Made by a program: the position numbers and the translations under genes. Source: Alistipes dispar (lineage in GTDB: Bacteria; Bacteroidota; Bacteroidia; Bacteroidales; Rikenellaceae). From it: a stretch of DNA of 64,000 bases. How positions within the stretch are numbered: position 1 is the first letter of the stretch; every line of letters begins with the position of its first letter. The notes below the pieces were generated by a model. It ran no database searches and was not told where the DNA came from. It worked only from the letters and a program-made list of their open reading frames with translations. The stretch covers positions 1,088,001 to 1,152,000 of the forward strand of contig NZ_AP019736.1 of assembly GCF_006542685.1 (NCBI RefSeq), in the 5' to 3' direction. Of the stretch, positions 1 through 8,674 are shown piece by piece.

Positions 1-1047
1 CGCCTTACCCACGTGGTCGCGGAACAGGTCGAAGTCGAACTTCGCATCGGCCCGGAAGGGGTTGTTCACGTAGCTGAACAGATTGAGCGCCAGCAGGCGG
101 CACGAATCGTAGGGACAGAGCGGAATCTCGCCGCAGGGGTTGGTCGAAACCGTGCGGAAGCCCTCGTCGGCATAGCAGTCGGGCACGCTCTCGCGCAGGA
201 TCGTGTCCCAGAACAGCACGCCCGGCTCGGCCGACTTCCAGGCGTTGTGGATGATCTTCTCCCAGAGTTTCTTCGCGTCGATGTCCTGCGCGTATTTCGG
301 ATGGTCCGCGCCGATCGGGAACTGCTGGTGGTATTTCTTGCCGGACAGCGCCGCACGCATGAATTCGTCGTCGATCTTGATCGAGACGTTGGCGCCCGTC
401 ACCTTGCCCGTGTCCACCTTGGCGTCGATGAACCGCTCGGCGTCGGGGTGCTTGATCGAGAGCGAGAGCATCAGCGCGCCGCGGCGGCCGTCCTGCGCCA
501 CCTCGCGCGTCGAGTTCGAATACCGCTCCATGAAGGGCACGATGCCGGTCGAGGTGAGCGCCGAGTTGAGCACCGGACTGCCCGTGGGACGGATGTGCGA
601 GAGGTCGTGTCCCACGCCGCCGCGCCGTTTCATCAACTGCACCTGCTCCTCGTCCATGCGGAAAATGCCGCCGTACGAGTCTGCCGGATGCTTGTGGCCG
701 ATGACGAAGCAGTTCGAGAGCGAGGCCACCTGGAAATTGTTGCCGATGCCCGTCATCGGGCCGCCCTGCGGAATGACGTAGCGGAAATGGTCGAGCAGGG
801 CGAACGCCTCCTCCTTCGACATCGGGGAGGGATACTTGCGCTCGATACGCTCGATCTCGGCGGCGATGCGCTCGTGCATCTCCCGGGGCGACTTCTCGTA
901 GATATTGCCGAAAGAGTCCTTCAGGGCGTACTTGCTGACCCACACCGTAGCGGCCAGTTCGTCCCCGTCGAAATACCTCTTCGATTCGGCGACCGCATCG
1001 TTGTACTCGACCTTGCTCGGTGCCTTTTCCTGGGTGTTTTTTGACAT
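1..1047 (-). CDS. nrdJ: Adenosylcobalamin-dependent (class II) ribonucleotide reductase, N-terminal part
   Basis: Makes deoxyribonucleotides from ribonucleotides using a B12-derived radical, so it works with or without oxygen. The 349 visible codons start at an ATG read from 1047 and stay open to the left window edge, so the C-terminal part is missing. Family signatures seen are SNCFVIG, KRRGGVGHDLSHIRPTGS and NPCGEIPL, the last holding the expected thiyl-radical cysteine; a second cysteine lies 11 residues further on, as expected for the redox partner. No cobalamin riboswitch was recognised in the 180 bases upstream. The next gene inward (ridA) is on the same strand but well separated. Confidence 0.93.
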   Translation of the reverse strand, partial: MSKNTQEKAPSKVEYNDAVAESKRYFDGDELAATVWVSKYALKDSFGNIYEKSPREMHERIAAEIERIERKYPSPMSKEEAFALLDHFRYVIPQGGPMTGIGNNFQVASLSNCFVIGHKHPADSYGGIFRMDEEQVQLMKRRGGVGHDLSHIRPTGSPVLNSALTSTGIVPFMERYSNSTREVAQDGRRGALMLSLSIKHPDAERFIDAKVDTGKVTGANVSIKIDDEFMRAALSGKKYHQQFPIGADHPKYAQDIDAKKLWEKIIHNAWKSAEPGVLFWDTILRESVPDCYADEGFRTVSTNPCGEIPLCPYDSCRLLALNLFSYVNNPFRADAKFDFDLFRDHVGKA

Positions 1048-1180
1048 ATCCTATCTATTTTTCAGATTTTTACGTATTCGGACAGACCGAAGCCCGTTCT
1101 ACAAAATTGGTGCTTTTCCTCCGGAAAAACCAATTCCGCGAACCAAACTTATCCACAAATTATCTACAACAGCGCCGAAA

Positions 1181-1208
1181 GGCGCGTCCCGCAGCATCGG
1201 AACGCGCC
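1181..1208 (-). terminator. Probable terminator hairpin downstream of ridA
   Basis: Seven-base arms GGCGCGT (1181-1187) and ACGCGCC (1202-1208) can pair. Read on the minus strand, just after the ridA stop, the hairpin is followed only by a short TTTC, so termination is plausible but not certain. Confidence 0.4.
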
Positions 1209-1228
1209 CCGGGTCCCGTCCGTGCGCG

Positions 1229-1603
1229 TCACTTCACCGCGACGGCGTCGATTTCGACCAGCGCCCCCATCGGCAGCGCAGCCACCTCGTAGCACATGCG
1301 GGCCGGCATGTCGGCGGTGAAGAACTCCGCATAGACGGCGTTCATGGCCGCGAAATCGCCGATCGACTGCAACAGCACGGTGGTTTTCGCCACATCGCCG
1401 TAACCGTATCCCGCCTCGCGGAGGATATGCCCCAGATTCACCAGCGACTGACGCGTCTGGGCCTCGATGCCCTCGGCCATCCGACCCGTCGAGGCGTCGA
1501 TGGGCAACTGCCCCGAAACATACAGCGTTCCGCCGGCCTCCACGGCCTGCGAATAAGGTCCCACGGCCTTCGGAGCCCCGGGCGATGCGATGATCTTTTT
1601 CAT
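1229..1603 (-). CDS. ridA: RidA family enamine/imine deaminase
   Basis: RidA proteins hydrolyse the reactive enamine/imine intermediates released by PLP enzymes such as threonine dehydratase, giving 2-oxoacids and ammonia in the cytoplasm. The 124-residue length is typical. The protein begins MKKIIASPGAPKAVGPYSQA and carries GTLYVSGQLPID and the C-terminal RMCYEVAALPMGALVEIDAV stretch, which holds the usual substrate-binding Arg and the trimer-core segment. The start at 1603 is chosen because the reading frame upstream has no family similarity. A minus-strand promoter lies about 150 bases upstream. Confidence 0.93.
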   Translation of the reverse strand: MKKIIASPGAPKAVGPYSQAVEAGGTLYVSGQLPIDASTGRMAEGIEAQTRQSLVNLGHILREAGYGYGDVAKTTVLLQSIGDFAAMNAVYAEFFTADMPARMCYEVAALPMGALVEIDAVAVK

Positions 1604-1753
1604 AATCTCTGTTTTTCGGACATTCGGTACTTTTGCCATACATGCGCACTCCGGTCCTTCCTCCTCCGCCCCGCGGCGCCGGACGCCGCCGAAACGGCTG
1701 AACGTGAAGCGTTCCGTCCCGGAAGCGGCGAAAGTCCGCCCCGGAGCGCGATA

Positions 1754-1785
1754 CAAAGATACGATTTATTCGTATATTTGCGAAA
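1754..1785 (-). promoter_or_regulatory. Bacteroidota-type promoter for ridA
   Basis: On the minus strand TATCTTTG (1754-1761) matches the -7 box TAnnTTTG, with TTTC (1782-1785) 20 bases upstream as a near match to the -33 box. It overlaps the plus-strand promoter of the next gene, so the two are divergent and may compete. Confidence 0.5.
1773..1780 (+). promoter_or_regulatory. -7 promoter box of the META-domain lipoprotein gene
   Basis: TATATTTG matches the Bacteroidota -7 consensus and lies 25 bases before the ATG at 1805. No good -33 TTTG is visible at the usual distance. Confidence 0.5.
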
Positions 1786-1804
1786 CGACAAAAACGGAAA
1801 ACCG

Positions 1805-2245
1805 ATGAGAATGATCCCGAAGATCGCGGCCGTCGCGGCCGCAGCGATACTCGCCGCATCCTGCTGCCCCTGCCGGTCCTACCAGAAAAAGACCCGCCGG
1901 CCCCTCGTGGGAACCGAGTGGCAGCTCGTCCATCTCGGCGGACGGAGCGTACAGCCACAGGCGGACCGGTTCCACATCACCTTCCAGAGCGAAGAGGGCC
2001 GCATAACGGGCGTCGGAGCCTGCAACCGGGTGTTCGGCCCCTTCGAAGAGGGCGAGAAGCGCGCCCTCCGGATCGGCCCGCTGGCCTCCACGATGATGGC
2101 CTGCCCGGACATGAAGACCGAACGCGAATTCACCGAAGCGCTCGAAGCCACGACCCACTACGACATGGACGGTCCGATGCTCCTGCTGCTCTCGAACGGC
2201 GAACTGCGGGCCGTGTTCCAGGCCAAACCGGAGACGGAACGATAG
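1805..2245 (+). CDS. META domain (HslJ-like) lipoprotein
   Basis: A 146-residue predicted lipoprotein: basic start, hydrophobic Ala-rich segment and lipobox AASC near residues 17-20. The rest is one META/HslJ domain, with LVGTEWQLVHLGG, the conserved GVGACNRVFGPFE turn and the IGPLASTMMACPDM block. HslJ-type proteins sit in the envelope and are linked to heat-shock or drug tolerance in E. coli, but the biochemical role is unknown. A second in-frame ATG two codons downstream (1811) is possible. It is monocistronic and convergent with mdh. Confidence 0.85.
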   Translation: MRMIPKIAAVAAAAILAASCCPCRSYQKKTRRPLVGTEWQLVHLGGRSVQPQADRFHITFQSEEGRITGVGACNRVFGPFEEGEKRALRIGPLASTMMACPDMKTEREFTEALEATTHYDMDGPMLLLLSNGELRAVFQAKPETER

Positions 2246-2306
2246 CCCGCCGTCCGAACTCCGGCCGGGGATCCGACGCAAGACGGTCCGGAGTTCCCGA
2301 AAAGAA

Positions 2307-2342
2307 TCACCCCTGCCGCAAACTCCGTTGCAGCAGGGGTGA
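2307..2342. terminator. Terminator hairpin between convergent genes
   Basis: Perfect 10-bp stem TCACCCCTGC (2307-2316) / GCAGGGGTGA (2333-2342). On the minus strand it is followed by TTCTTTTC, so it probably ends the mdh transcript; it may also stop the META gene transcript. Confidence 0.65.
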
Positions 2343-2368
2343 AATCGTTCCGGACCGCTGTCCGGAGG

Positions 2369-3367
2369 CTACTTCAGGTTCGGATTGAGCCCGCCCCACT
2401 CCGAAACGGGCGGGATAATGCCCATCGAGATCACCTCGTCGCGCAGCTTGCAGAGGTGCTCGTAGCTCTCCCGGAGCGTCTTGTGCTCCTCGGGGGTTCC
2501 CTGCACGTCCTTGCAGGTCACGCCGTCCTTCGTGATCTCGGTCTCCATCGCCATCAGGATATGGTCGAACTCGCCGTTATGCACATACACGCCGGCGGGG
2601 TACTCGAACGGCTTGCCGCCCATGGCCGCAGCGATCATGCAGATCGACACGTAAGCCGGGCTCTGGAACGACGAACGGCCGCGCAGGTCGATGATGTGCT
2701 TGCCGCCCTGGATGACCCGCTGTTGCAGCGCATGCCAGTCCTCGACGGGCATCTTCGTACCGATCAGTTCCGAGAGGGGCTTGCCGTCCACGAGCGTCGT
2801 CGAAGCGAAGACGGCCATCTGCTCCCCGTGGCCGCCGTAGGTGCGGCAGTTCTTCACCTCGTCGGGCGAAATTCCGAAATATCTGGCCAGCTCCGAACGC
2901 AGACGCGTGGAGTCGAGGGCCGCGAGGGTCGAGACCTGCGAGGGTTTCAGCCCCGAATAGATCAGCGTCACCAGCCCCGTGATGTCGGCCGGGTTGAAGA
3001 TCACCACCACGTGCTTCACGTCGGGACAATAGGTCCGGAGGTTCTTGCCGAACTCCGCGGCGATCTCGGTGTTGCCTTTGAGCAGGTCCTCGCGCGTCAT
3101 GCCGGCCTTGCGGGCGGCGCCGCCCGACGATACGACGTACGAAGCGCCCCTCAGCGCCTCCCCGACGTCGGTGGTCCACGTGATGTTCACCCCTTCGAAA
3201 CCGCAGTGGTACAACTCTTCGGCCACGCCTTCGAGCGCCGGACCGAACGGGTCGTAAAGGCAGATGTTGGGCGTCAGGCGCATCATCAGCGCCGTCTGGG
3301 CCATGTTCGAGCCGATCATGCCGGCCGCACCCACAATGGTAAGCTTTTCAGTTGTTACGAAATTCAT
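2369..3367 (-). CDS. mdh: Malate dehydrogenase
   Basis: Interconverts malate and oxaloacetate with NAD(H); in Bacteroidales it serves the reductive branch to fumarate and succinate. The 332-residue protein has the Rossmann dinucleotide motif GAAGMIGSNMA near the N-terminus, the mobile-loop region GGAARKAGMTREDLLKGN, the substrate-binding LDSTRLRSELA and the catalytic-His motif TYGGHGEQMAVF. It lies 25 bases after recR on the same strand and is probably the last gene of a run that begins with fumarase, an adjacent reaction in the same pathway. Confidence 0.95.
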   Translation of the reverse strand: MNFVTTEKLTIVGAAGMIGSNMAQTALMMRLTPNICLYDPFGPALEGVAEELYHCGFEGVNITWTTDVGEALRGASYVVSSGGAARKAGMTREDLLKGNTEIAAEFGKNLRTYCPDVKHVVVIFNPADITGLVTLIYSGLKPSQVSTLAALDSTRLRSELARYFGISPDEVKNCRTYGGHGEQMAVFASTTLVDGKPLSELIGTKMPVEDWHALQQRVIQGGKHIIDLRGRSSFQSPAYVSICMIAAAMGGKPFEYPAGVYVHNGEFDHILMAMETEITKDGVTCKDVQGTPEEHKTLRESYEHLCKLRDEVISMGIIPPVSEWGGLNPNLK

Positions 3368-3392
3368 GACTTTATCGTTTAAAAGGTCTTGT

Positions 3393-3989
3393 TCATTCTA
3401 TCTCCCGCCGGTTCAGCAGCGCGTGGGTGATCGTCAGCTCATCGACGTACTCCAGCTCGTCGCCGAATCCGATCCCCCGGGCGATGGAGGTGATTTTCAA
3501 TCCGGGGAACTGCCTGAGGCGGTTCATCAGGTAGAACAGCGTCGTTTCGCCCTCGACCGAGGTCGAAATGGCGATGATGACCTCCCGGACGCCGCCCCGC
3601 GCGATGCGCTCGCACAGCAGGTCGATCTTCAGGTCCGAGGGCGAAATGCCCTGCATGGGCGAAATGACGCCACCCAGCACATGATACAGCCCCCTGTACT
3701 GGTGCGTGTTCTCGATCGAAAGCACGTCGGCCACCTGCTCCACGACGCAGATCGTCGAGTGGTCCCGCTCCCGGTCGGCGCAGATCGGGCATACCTCCTC
3801 GTCGGAGAGGTTGTTGCACTGCGAGCAATACCGGACCTCGTTGCGGAACCGGTCGATGCTGCGCGTCATGTCGGCCACCGACTCCCGCTCCATGCGCAGG
3901 ATGTGGATGGCCAGCCGGAGCGCCGTGCGGCGTCCCACGCCCGGAAGTTTCGACAACTCCCCGACAACGTCCTGCAAAAGCCTCGACAT
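3393..3989 (-). CDS. recR: Recombination mediator protein RecR
   Basis: RecR works with RecO (and RecF) to load RecA onto SSB-coated single-stranded DNA during gap repair. At 198 residues it has the usual length. Seen in order: N-terminal helix-hairpin-helix with KLPGVGRRTALRLA, a four-cysteine zinc finger (CSQC and CPIC about residues 55-72), and a Toprim domain with HVLGGVISPMQGI and the C-terminal ARGIGFGDELEYVDELTI. The start overlaps the batE stop by one base (TGATG), which suggests translational coupling. Confidence 0.97.
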   Translation of the reverse strand: MSRLLQDVVGELSKLPGVGRRTALRLAIHILRMERESVADMTRSIDRFRNEVRYCSQCNNLSDEEVCPICADRERDHSTICVVEQVADVLSIENTHQYRGLYHVLGGVISPMQGISPSDLKIDLLCERIARGGVREVIIAISTSVEGETTLFYLMNRLRQFPGLKITSIARGIGFGDELEYVDELTITHALLNRREIE

Positions 3990-4849
3990 CAGATCCTCTC
4001 GATCGTCCTACACTCCAGCCACCCCTTCTTGCCGTCGGCGATGGTGATTTCGCACCACCCCTCGAGCCGGTCGGAAATCTTCACGAGCGTCCCTTCGTGC
4101 AGCACGAAGAGGTCCGTCGCCGACTTGTCGGGCGAACTCTTCACGGCCGTCGAGGCGGCCATCACCACGGCCTGCGAGTCGTCGAGCATCTCGCGGCGTT
4201 CGCCCGCGGCGAACCACGTCGTCAGGACGAACAGCGCCGCAGCGACCGCCGTGCCGTAGAACCCCGCCTTGCGCAGCGACAGGCGCGGCGCGAGCAGGTA
4301 GAGGAGAAACAGCCCCAGCGCGAAGGCCAGCGCGGCGAGCGACAGCACGCTCCAGGCCGTGCAGCTCATCGTGCGGCGCACGGCGCGCGCCCACTCCGTG
4401 AGGAAAAACGCGGGAATCTCCTCGATGCGGTCCTTCGTCCGGGCCTCGGCCACCGAGAGGTTGTAACGGATGTCGTCGCTGCCGGGAGCCAGCCGCAGGG
4501 CGCGGTGGTAAAAGAGAATCGCACGACCGGTCTGGCCCTCTTTGAAGCAGGCGTTGGCCAGGTTGTAGTAGAGTTTCGCCGACCCCATCCCGCCGGCGAG
4601 GATCCGCTCGTACATCTCCAGCGCGGCGTGGTAATCGCCGTTGATATAGGCCGTATTGGCCCGGTCCCAGAGCGACCCGGCGGAGGATTCGGCCCCGGAG
4701 TCGTCCGCCCGTTCCCCGGCGGCCGTCGCCGCATCGCCGGACGCCGCGACGGAATCCGTCCGCGGCTCCCCGGCCGGTGCGGCCCCCTCCTGCGCGGACA
4801 GGGCCGAGAGGCCGAACAGCAGGACAAGAGTGATTATCAATCGCTTCAT
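3989..4849 (-). CDS. batE: BatE-like TPR and SH3 membrane protein
   Basis: 286 residues: a signal peptide ending near ALSAQ, a low-complexity Ala/Glu linker (about 20-58), TPR repeats (about 60-130, with NGDYHAALEMYERILAGG and YYNLANACFKEGQTGRAI), two transmembrane helices (about 155-215) and a C-terminal SH3-like domain ending GKKGWLECRTIERI. This order matches BatE of Bacteroides aerotolerance loci. The exact role is unknown; Bat proteins are thought to act in the envelope with MoxR and von Willebrand proteins. Four bases separate it from batD; recR follows with a one-base overlap. BatA, BatB, BatC and MoxR are absent from this window. Confidence 0.82.
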   Translation of the reverse strand: MKRLIITLVLLFGLSALSAQEGAAPAGEPRTDSVAASGDAATAAGERADDSGAESSAGSLWDRANTAYINGDYHAALEMYERILAGGMGSAKLYYNLANACFKEGQTGRAILFYHRALRLAPGSDDIRYNLSVAEARTKDRIEEIPAFFLTEWARAVRRTMSCTAWSVLSLAALAFALGLFLLYLLAPRLSLRKAGFYGTAVAAALFVLTTWFAAGERREMLDDSQAVVMAASTAVKSSPDKSATDLFVLHEGTLVKISDRLEGWCEITIADGKKGWLECRTIERI

Positions 4850-4853
4850 GACA

Positions 4854-6722
4854 CTATCGTTTTATGACCGCCTCGATGCGGGAGATCAGGTCCACGCCCT
4901 CCGAATAGACGTCGCTCATCTGCGCCGACGCCGCGGGCGAATACTGCGCCTCGTCGCACTGCGTGATGATGGCCGTGAAGCGCTGCGACTCCTCGGCCGA
5001 CACGCCCCGCTTGTGCAGCTCCTCGCGGACGTTCTCCTTCGTGAGGTTGGCCACCGGAATGTTGAACTTGTCGCTCATGTAGCCCCACAACGCGCGGAGC
5101 ATCTCCTCGTAGAAGGCGTGGCGGTTCTGTTCCTCCATGTAGCGACGAGCGGCGCGGAAACGCTGCACGGCGACCTTGTTGGCCCGCTTGCCGCGGACCA
5201 ACGCGGCGTTCTGCGACTCGCGGATCTGCCGGCGCAGCGCGACGTAGATCGCGGCGAACAGCGCCAGCACGGCGCACAGCACGCCCCAGTAGGCCGCCCC
5301 GAAGAGGAACGGAGCGCCCGTCGCACGCAACTGCGGAGCCCCCAGCTTGATGAAGCGGATGTCCTGCCCGAGCATCTTCACCTCCTCCTTCGACATGCCG
5401 CGGCCCTGCATCACCACCGCGTCGCCTCCGCCTCCGCGGACGTCGGGCGTGACCTCGAGCGTCATGGGCTTCGACTGCAAGGTGACGTACTGTCTGCGTT
5501 CGAGGTCGAAATAGGTGAACTCGATCGGATCGACCTCATAGGTTCCCTCGGCGCGAGCGATGAAGGGGTACTCGAACTGCCGGTATCCCGAGATGCCCGA
5601 GGCCGAGGTGTTGATCGACTCGGTCGTCTTGACGTTGTACTGTTCGAACGACGCGGGCAGCGCCAGTTTGGGCGCCTGCACGAAGGTCAGGTTACCCGTA
5701 CCGGAAATCTTCACCGTGCACGTCGCGCCCGAGTTGGCCGCGAAGCGGTCCGACGGCAGGTCGGTATCCATGCGGAACGACCCGACGGCTCCGCTGAAGC
5801 TCGAGGGCGCACCCTCGGGCAGCGGCCGGACCTCGATCGCCGCCCGCTGGCTCTTCACCTTGCGCGGAACGTTGAAAACCTCGTGACCGCCTCCGAAGAA
5901 GGGGTCCACGTGGCGGCTCTGCACCATCACCTGCGCCACGACGGTCATCTCCACCGGGTCGATCGAGAGCGTGCCCACCTGCTGCGGATAGAGCAGGTAG
6001 TCGAACAGCACCCGCGTCTCGTACACCTTGCCGTTGTAGCTCTCCCGGCCGATGCGGGCCGATCCCGGGGCCGAAAGGTCCTGCGACCAGAAGCCGTTGA
6101 ACGAGGGGGCCGATTCGGGGACGATGTTCACATAGGGAACGCGCGTGTAGAGCTTGAAGGCCACGTGCAGCGGCTCGTTCTTATAGACCGACGACTTCGA
6201 CACGACGGCCCGCAGCAGGATGTCGTCCTTGCCGATCTGCTGCTGCACGTCGCGCTGTCCGCCGCCGTCGGGTCCGCCGGGTCCGCCCCTCTGCGGACGC
6301 TGCTGCGCCCGCGAGGCGTCGCCCTCGTTCACGATCTCGATCGGCAGCGGCTCGGTGCGGTAGGTCTTGCCCTCCACGTCGATCCGTGCCGGGCCGATCG
6401 TGACGTTGCCCGCGCTCTGCGGCAGCAGGACATAGGTGATCGTGTAGTTGATGCTCTTGGTCATCGAGTTGCCCACGATCTGCACCGAATGCCCGCGCGA
6501 CTCCGCCGGACCGGCGATCACGTCGAACCCCTCGAACGACGGAGCCTGGAAACTCCCTTCGTCGGGATCGGCGTTGAGCGCGAACTCCACGCGGAACGCC
6601 TCGCCGACGGCCACCGTCAGCGGCGAACTGGCCTCGAAGGTGACCTCCCCGGCGGCGAACGCCCGGAAAGCCGACAGCAGGAGAAGCGCCGTTCCCGTTA
6701 TTCTCGCAATAAAACCTTTCAT
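4854..6722 (-). CDS. batD: BatD family envelope protein
   Basis: 622 residues: signal peptide (1-23, ending AFA), then several beta-sandwich domains beginning EVTFEASSPLTVAVGEAFRV, a Gly/Gln-rich insert near residues 152-172, one transmembrane helix (about 480-500) and a cytoplasmic helical C-terminus. This is the architecture of BatD/oxygen-tolerance proteins of the bat operon. The role is inferred from family membership: the loci are linked to aerotolerance or stress tolerance in Bacteroides, with the mechanism unresolved. It is followed by batE after four bases and preceded by fumarase 51 bases upstream. Confidence 0.88.
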   Translation of the reverse strand: MKGFIARITGTALLLLSAFRAFAAGEVTFEASSPLTVAVGEAFRVEFALNADPDEGSFQAPSFEGFDVIAGPAESRGHSVQIVGNSMTKSINYTITYVLLPQSAGNVTIGPARIDVEGKTYRTEPLPIEIVNEGDASRAQQRPQRGGPGGPDGGGQRDVQQQIGKDDILLRAVVSKSSVYKNEPLHVAFKLYTRVPYVNIVPESAPSFNGFWSQDLSAPGSARIGRESYNGKVYETRVLFDYLLYPQQVGTLSIDPVEMTVVAQVMVQSRHVDPFFGGGHEVFNVPRKVKSQRAAIEVRPLPEGAPSSFSGAVGSFRMDTDLPSDRFAANSGATCTVKISGTGNLTFVQAPKLALPASFEQYNVKTTESINTSASGISGYRQFEYPFIARAEGTYEVDPIEFTYFDLERRQYVTLQSKPMTLEVTPDVRGGGGDAVVMQGRGMSKEEVKMLGQDIRFIKLGAPQLRATGAPFLFGAAYWGVLCAVLALFAAIYVALRRQIRESQNAALVRGKRANKVAVQRFRAARRYMEEQNRHAFYEEMLRALWGYMSDKFNIPVANLTKENVREELHKRGVSAEESQRFTAIITQCDEAQYSPAASAQMSDVYSEGVDLISRIEAVIKR

Positions 6723-6773
6723 CAGTTCTACAACGTGCCATCCCGCCCGGTTAGTATCCGGACGGGATGGAAA

Positions 6774-8387
6774 TTAATGTTTGAAATCGGCGAAAAAGTC
6801 GTTCCCCTTGTCATCGACGATGATGAAGGCGGGGAAGTTCTCGACGTAGATCTTGCGCACGGCCTCCATGCCCAGCTCGGGGAAGTCCACGACCTCGACC
6901 GACTTGATGGAGTTCTTGGCCAGAATGGCCGCCGGGCCGCCGATCGAACCGAGGTAGAAACCGCCGTTGGCCTTGCAGGCGTCCGTCACGGCCTGCGAGC
7001 GGTTGCCCTTGGCCACCATCACCATCGAACCGCCGTGCTTCTGGAACAGGTCCACGTAGGGGTCCATACGTCCGGCCGTCGTCGGGCCGAACGAACCCGA
7101 AGCCATGCCCTGCGGCGTCTTGGCCGGACCGGCGTAATACACCGGGTGCTTTCTGAAGTATTCGGGCATGGGCTTGCCCTCGTCGAGCATCTGCTTGATG
7201 CGGGCATGGGCGATGTCGCGGGCCACGATGAGCGTGCCGCGGAGGTTCAGGCGCGTCTTGATCGGGTATTTCGTCAGGATGGCGCGCACCTTGTCCATGC
7301 CCTCGTCAAGGTCGATGTCCACGGCGGGCGACATGGCCGGCGCCTCCGCAGGCAGGAACCGCGCGGGGTTCTTCTCCAGCTTCTCGAGGAAGATGCCCTC
7401 GGGGGTGATCTTCGCCCTGATGTTGCGGTCCGCCGAGCAGCTTACGCCGATGGCCACGGGGCACGAGGCCGCATGGCGCGGAGCGCGGATCACGCGCACG
7501 TCGTGCACGAGATACTTGCCGCCGAACTGGGCGCCGACGCCGCTCTCGCGGCAGATTTTCAGCACCTTCTCCTCCCATTCCAGATCGCGGAAGCAGCGGC
7601 CGCCCTCGTTGCCCGAAGTGGGAAGCTCGTCGAGGTAGCCGGCCGAAGCCTTCTTCACCGTCGAGAGGCACATCTCGGCCGACGTGCCGCCGATGCAGAG
7701 GGCCAGGTGGTACGGCGGGCAGGCCGACGTGCCGAGGTCGAAGATATGCTGTCGGATGAAATTCGTGAGCGACTCCTCGTTCAGCAGCGCCTTGGTCTGC
7801 TGGTAGAGGAAGGTCTTGTTGGCCGAGCCGCCGCCCTTGGTGATGAAGAGGAACTCGTACTCCATGCCGGGCTTGCCGCCGTAGATGTCGATCTGCGCCG
7901 GAAGGTTCGTGCCCGAGTTCTTCTCGTCGGTCATCGTGAAGGGCACGACCTGCGAATAGCGGAGGTTGCGCTCCTTGTAGGTCTCGTAAACTCCCCTGGC
8001 GATGCACTCGGCGTCGTCGGCTCCCGTCCAGACGTCCTCGCCCTTGTGCCCGATGCAGATGGCCGTGCCGGTGTCCTGGCAGGTCGGCAGCTCGCCCTCG
8101 GCGGCCACGCACTGGTTGAGCAACATCGTGTAGGCCACGAACTTGTCGTTGTCGGTGGCCTCCGCATCGTTGAGGATGTCGCGCAGCTTTTGCAGATGCG
8201 CCGCACGCAGATAGAACGACACGTCCGAATAGGCCGCCTTCGACAGCAGCTCGAGGCCCGCGGGGTCCACTTTCAAGATTTTACGCCCGTCGCACTCGAC
8301 GACCTTCACGTAATCCTTCGTCAAAAGACGGTACTCGGTTTTGTCCTCCCCGACGGGGAACGGCTCCTGGTAGATGAACTCAGCCAT
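6774..8387 (-). CDS. Class I (iron-sulfur) fumarate hydratase
   Basis: Catalyses reversible hydration of fumarate to malate with an oxygen-labile [4Fe-4S] cluster. The protein has 537 residues, the usual length for single-chain class I fumarases. N-terminal alpha-type region: LPTCQDTGTAICIGHKG with cluster Cys103, then FITKGGGSANKTFL and ACPPYHLALCIGG. C-terminal beta-type region: KTPQGMASGSFGPTTAGRMD and GGPAAILAKNSIKSVE. A minus-strand -7 box (TATTTTTG, 8479-8486) lies about 90 bases upstream. It probably heads the transcript fumarase-batD-batE-recR-mdh. Confidence 0.95.
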   Translation of the reverse strand: MAEFIYQEPFPVGEDKTEYRLLTKDYVKVVECDGRKILKVDPAGLELLSKAAYSDVSFYLRAAHLQKLRDILNDAEATDNDKFVAYTMLLNQCVAAEGELPTCQDTGTAICIGHKGEDVWTGADDAECIARGVYETYKERNLRYSQVVPFTMTDEKNSGTNLPAQIDIYGGKPGMEYEFLFITKGGGSANKTFLYQQTKALLNEESLTNFIRQHIFDLGTSACPPYHLALCIGGTSAEMCLSTVKKASAGYLDELPTSGNEGGRCFRDLEWEEKVLKICRESGVGAQFGGKYLVHDVRVIRAPRHAASCPVAIGVSCSADRNIRAKITPEGIFLEKLEKNPARFLPAEAPAMSPAVDIDLDEGMDKVRAILTKYPIKTRLNLRGTLIVARDIAHARIKQMLDEGKPMPEYFRKHPVYYAGPAKTPQGMASGSFGPTTAGRMDPYVDLFQKHGGSMVMVAKGNRSQAVTDACKANGGFYLGSIGGPAAILAKNSIKSVEVVDFPELGMEAVRKIYVENFPAFIIVDDKGNDFFADFKH

Positions 8388-8478
8388 AATCTATCGTTGT
8401 TGTTTGTGTGTTTTCCTTGCCGGCGGATCCGAAGGCCGCGCACGCTTTCCCGGAGGCGGAACAGCCTTTAGACCCGCA

Positions 8479-8486
8479 CAAAAATA
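8479..8486 (-). promoter_or_regulatory. -7 promoter box upstream of fumarase
   Basis: On the minus strand TATTTTTG matches TAnnTTTG. A convincing -33 TTTG is not seen, so this is a partial match. Confidence 0.35.
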
Positions 8487-8606
8487 GTAAAAAAATAATG
8501 ATTGCGCAGCATACCCGTCCAAATATTGAGCGCTCCGCACATTCCGGCAGCTCGCCTCAGTCCGAGGCGTTCTTATCGCCCGACGAACCGAATTTTCCTT
8601 ATTTTT

Positions 8607-8638
8607 CTTGCAATATGCAATATTGTTTATTATTTTTG
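8607..8638 (+). promoter_or_regulatory. Promoter of the NVEALA-type peptide gene
   Basis: CTTG (8607-8610), 20 bases, then TATTTTTG (8631-8638). This fits the Bacteroidota -33/-7 layout and ends 36 bases before the start codon, in a clearly AT-rich stretch. Confidence 0.6.
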
Positions 8639-8674
8639 GATACCAACTAAAACTTTAACCTAAAATTCATTATT

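Noticed and set aside
1048..1180. A cobalamin riboswitch in front of nrdJ
   Set aside because: The B12 dependence made it worth checking, but I could not find the B12-box consensus or the expected multi-helix layout in this short leader.
4656..8471. A 1271-codon open frame on the plus strand
   Set aside because: It runs antisense to fumarase, batD and batE, which have clear motifs. High GC at third positions leaves long stop-free shadows; the shadow protein is Arg/His/Leu-rich with no family motif.
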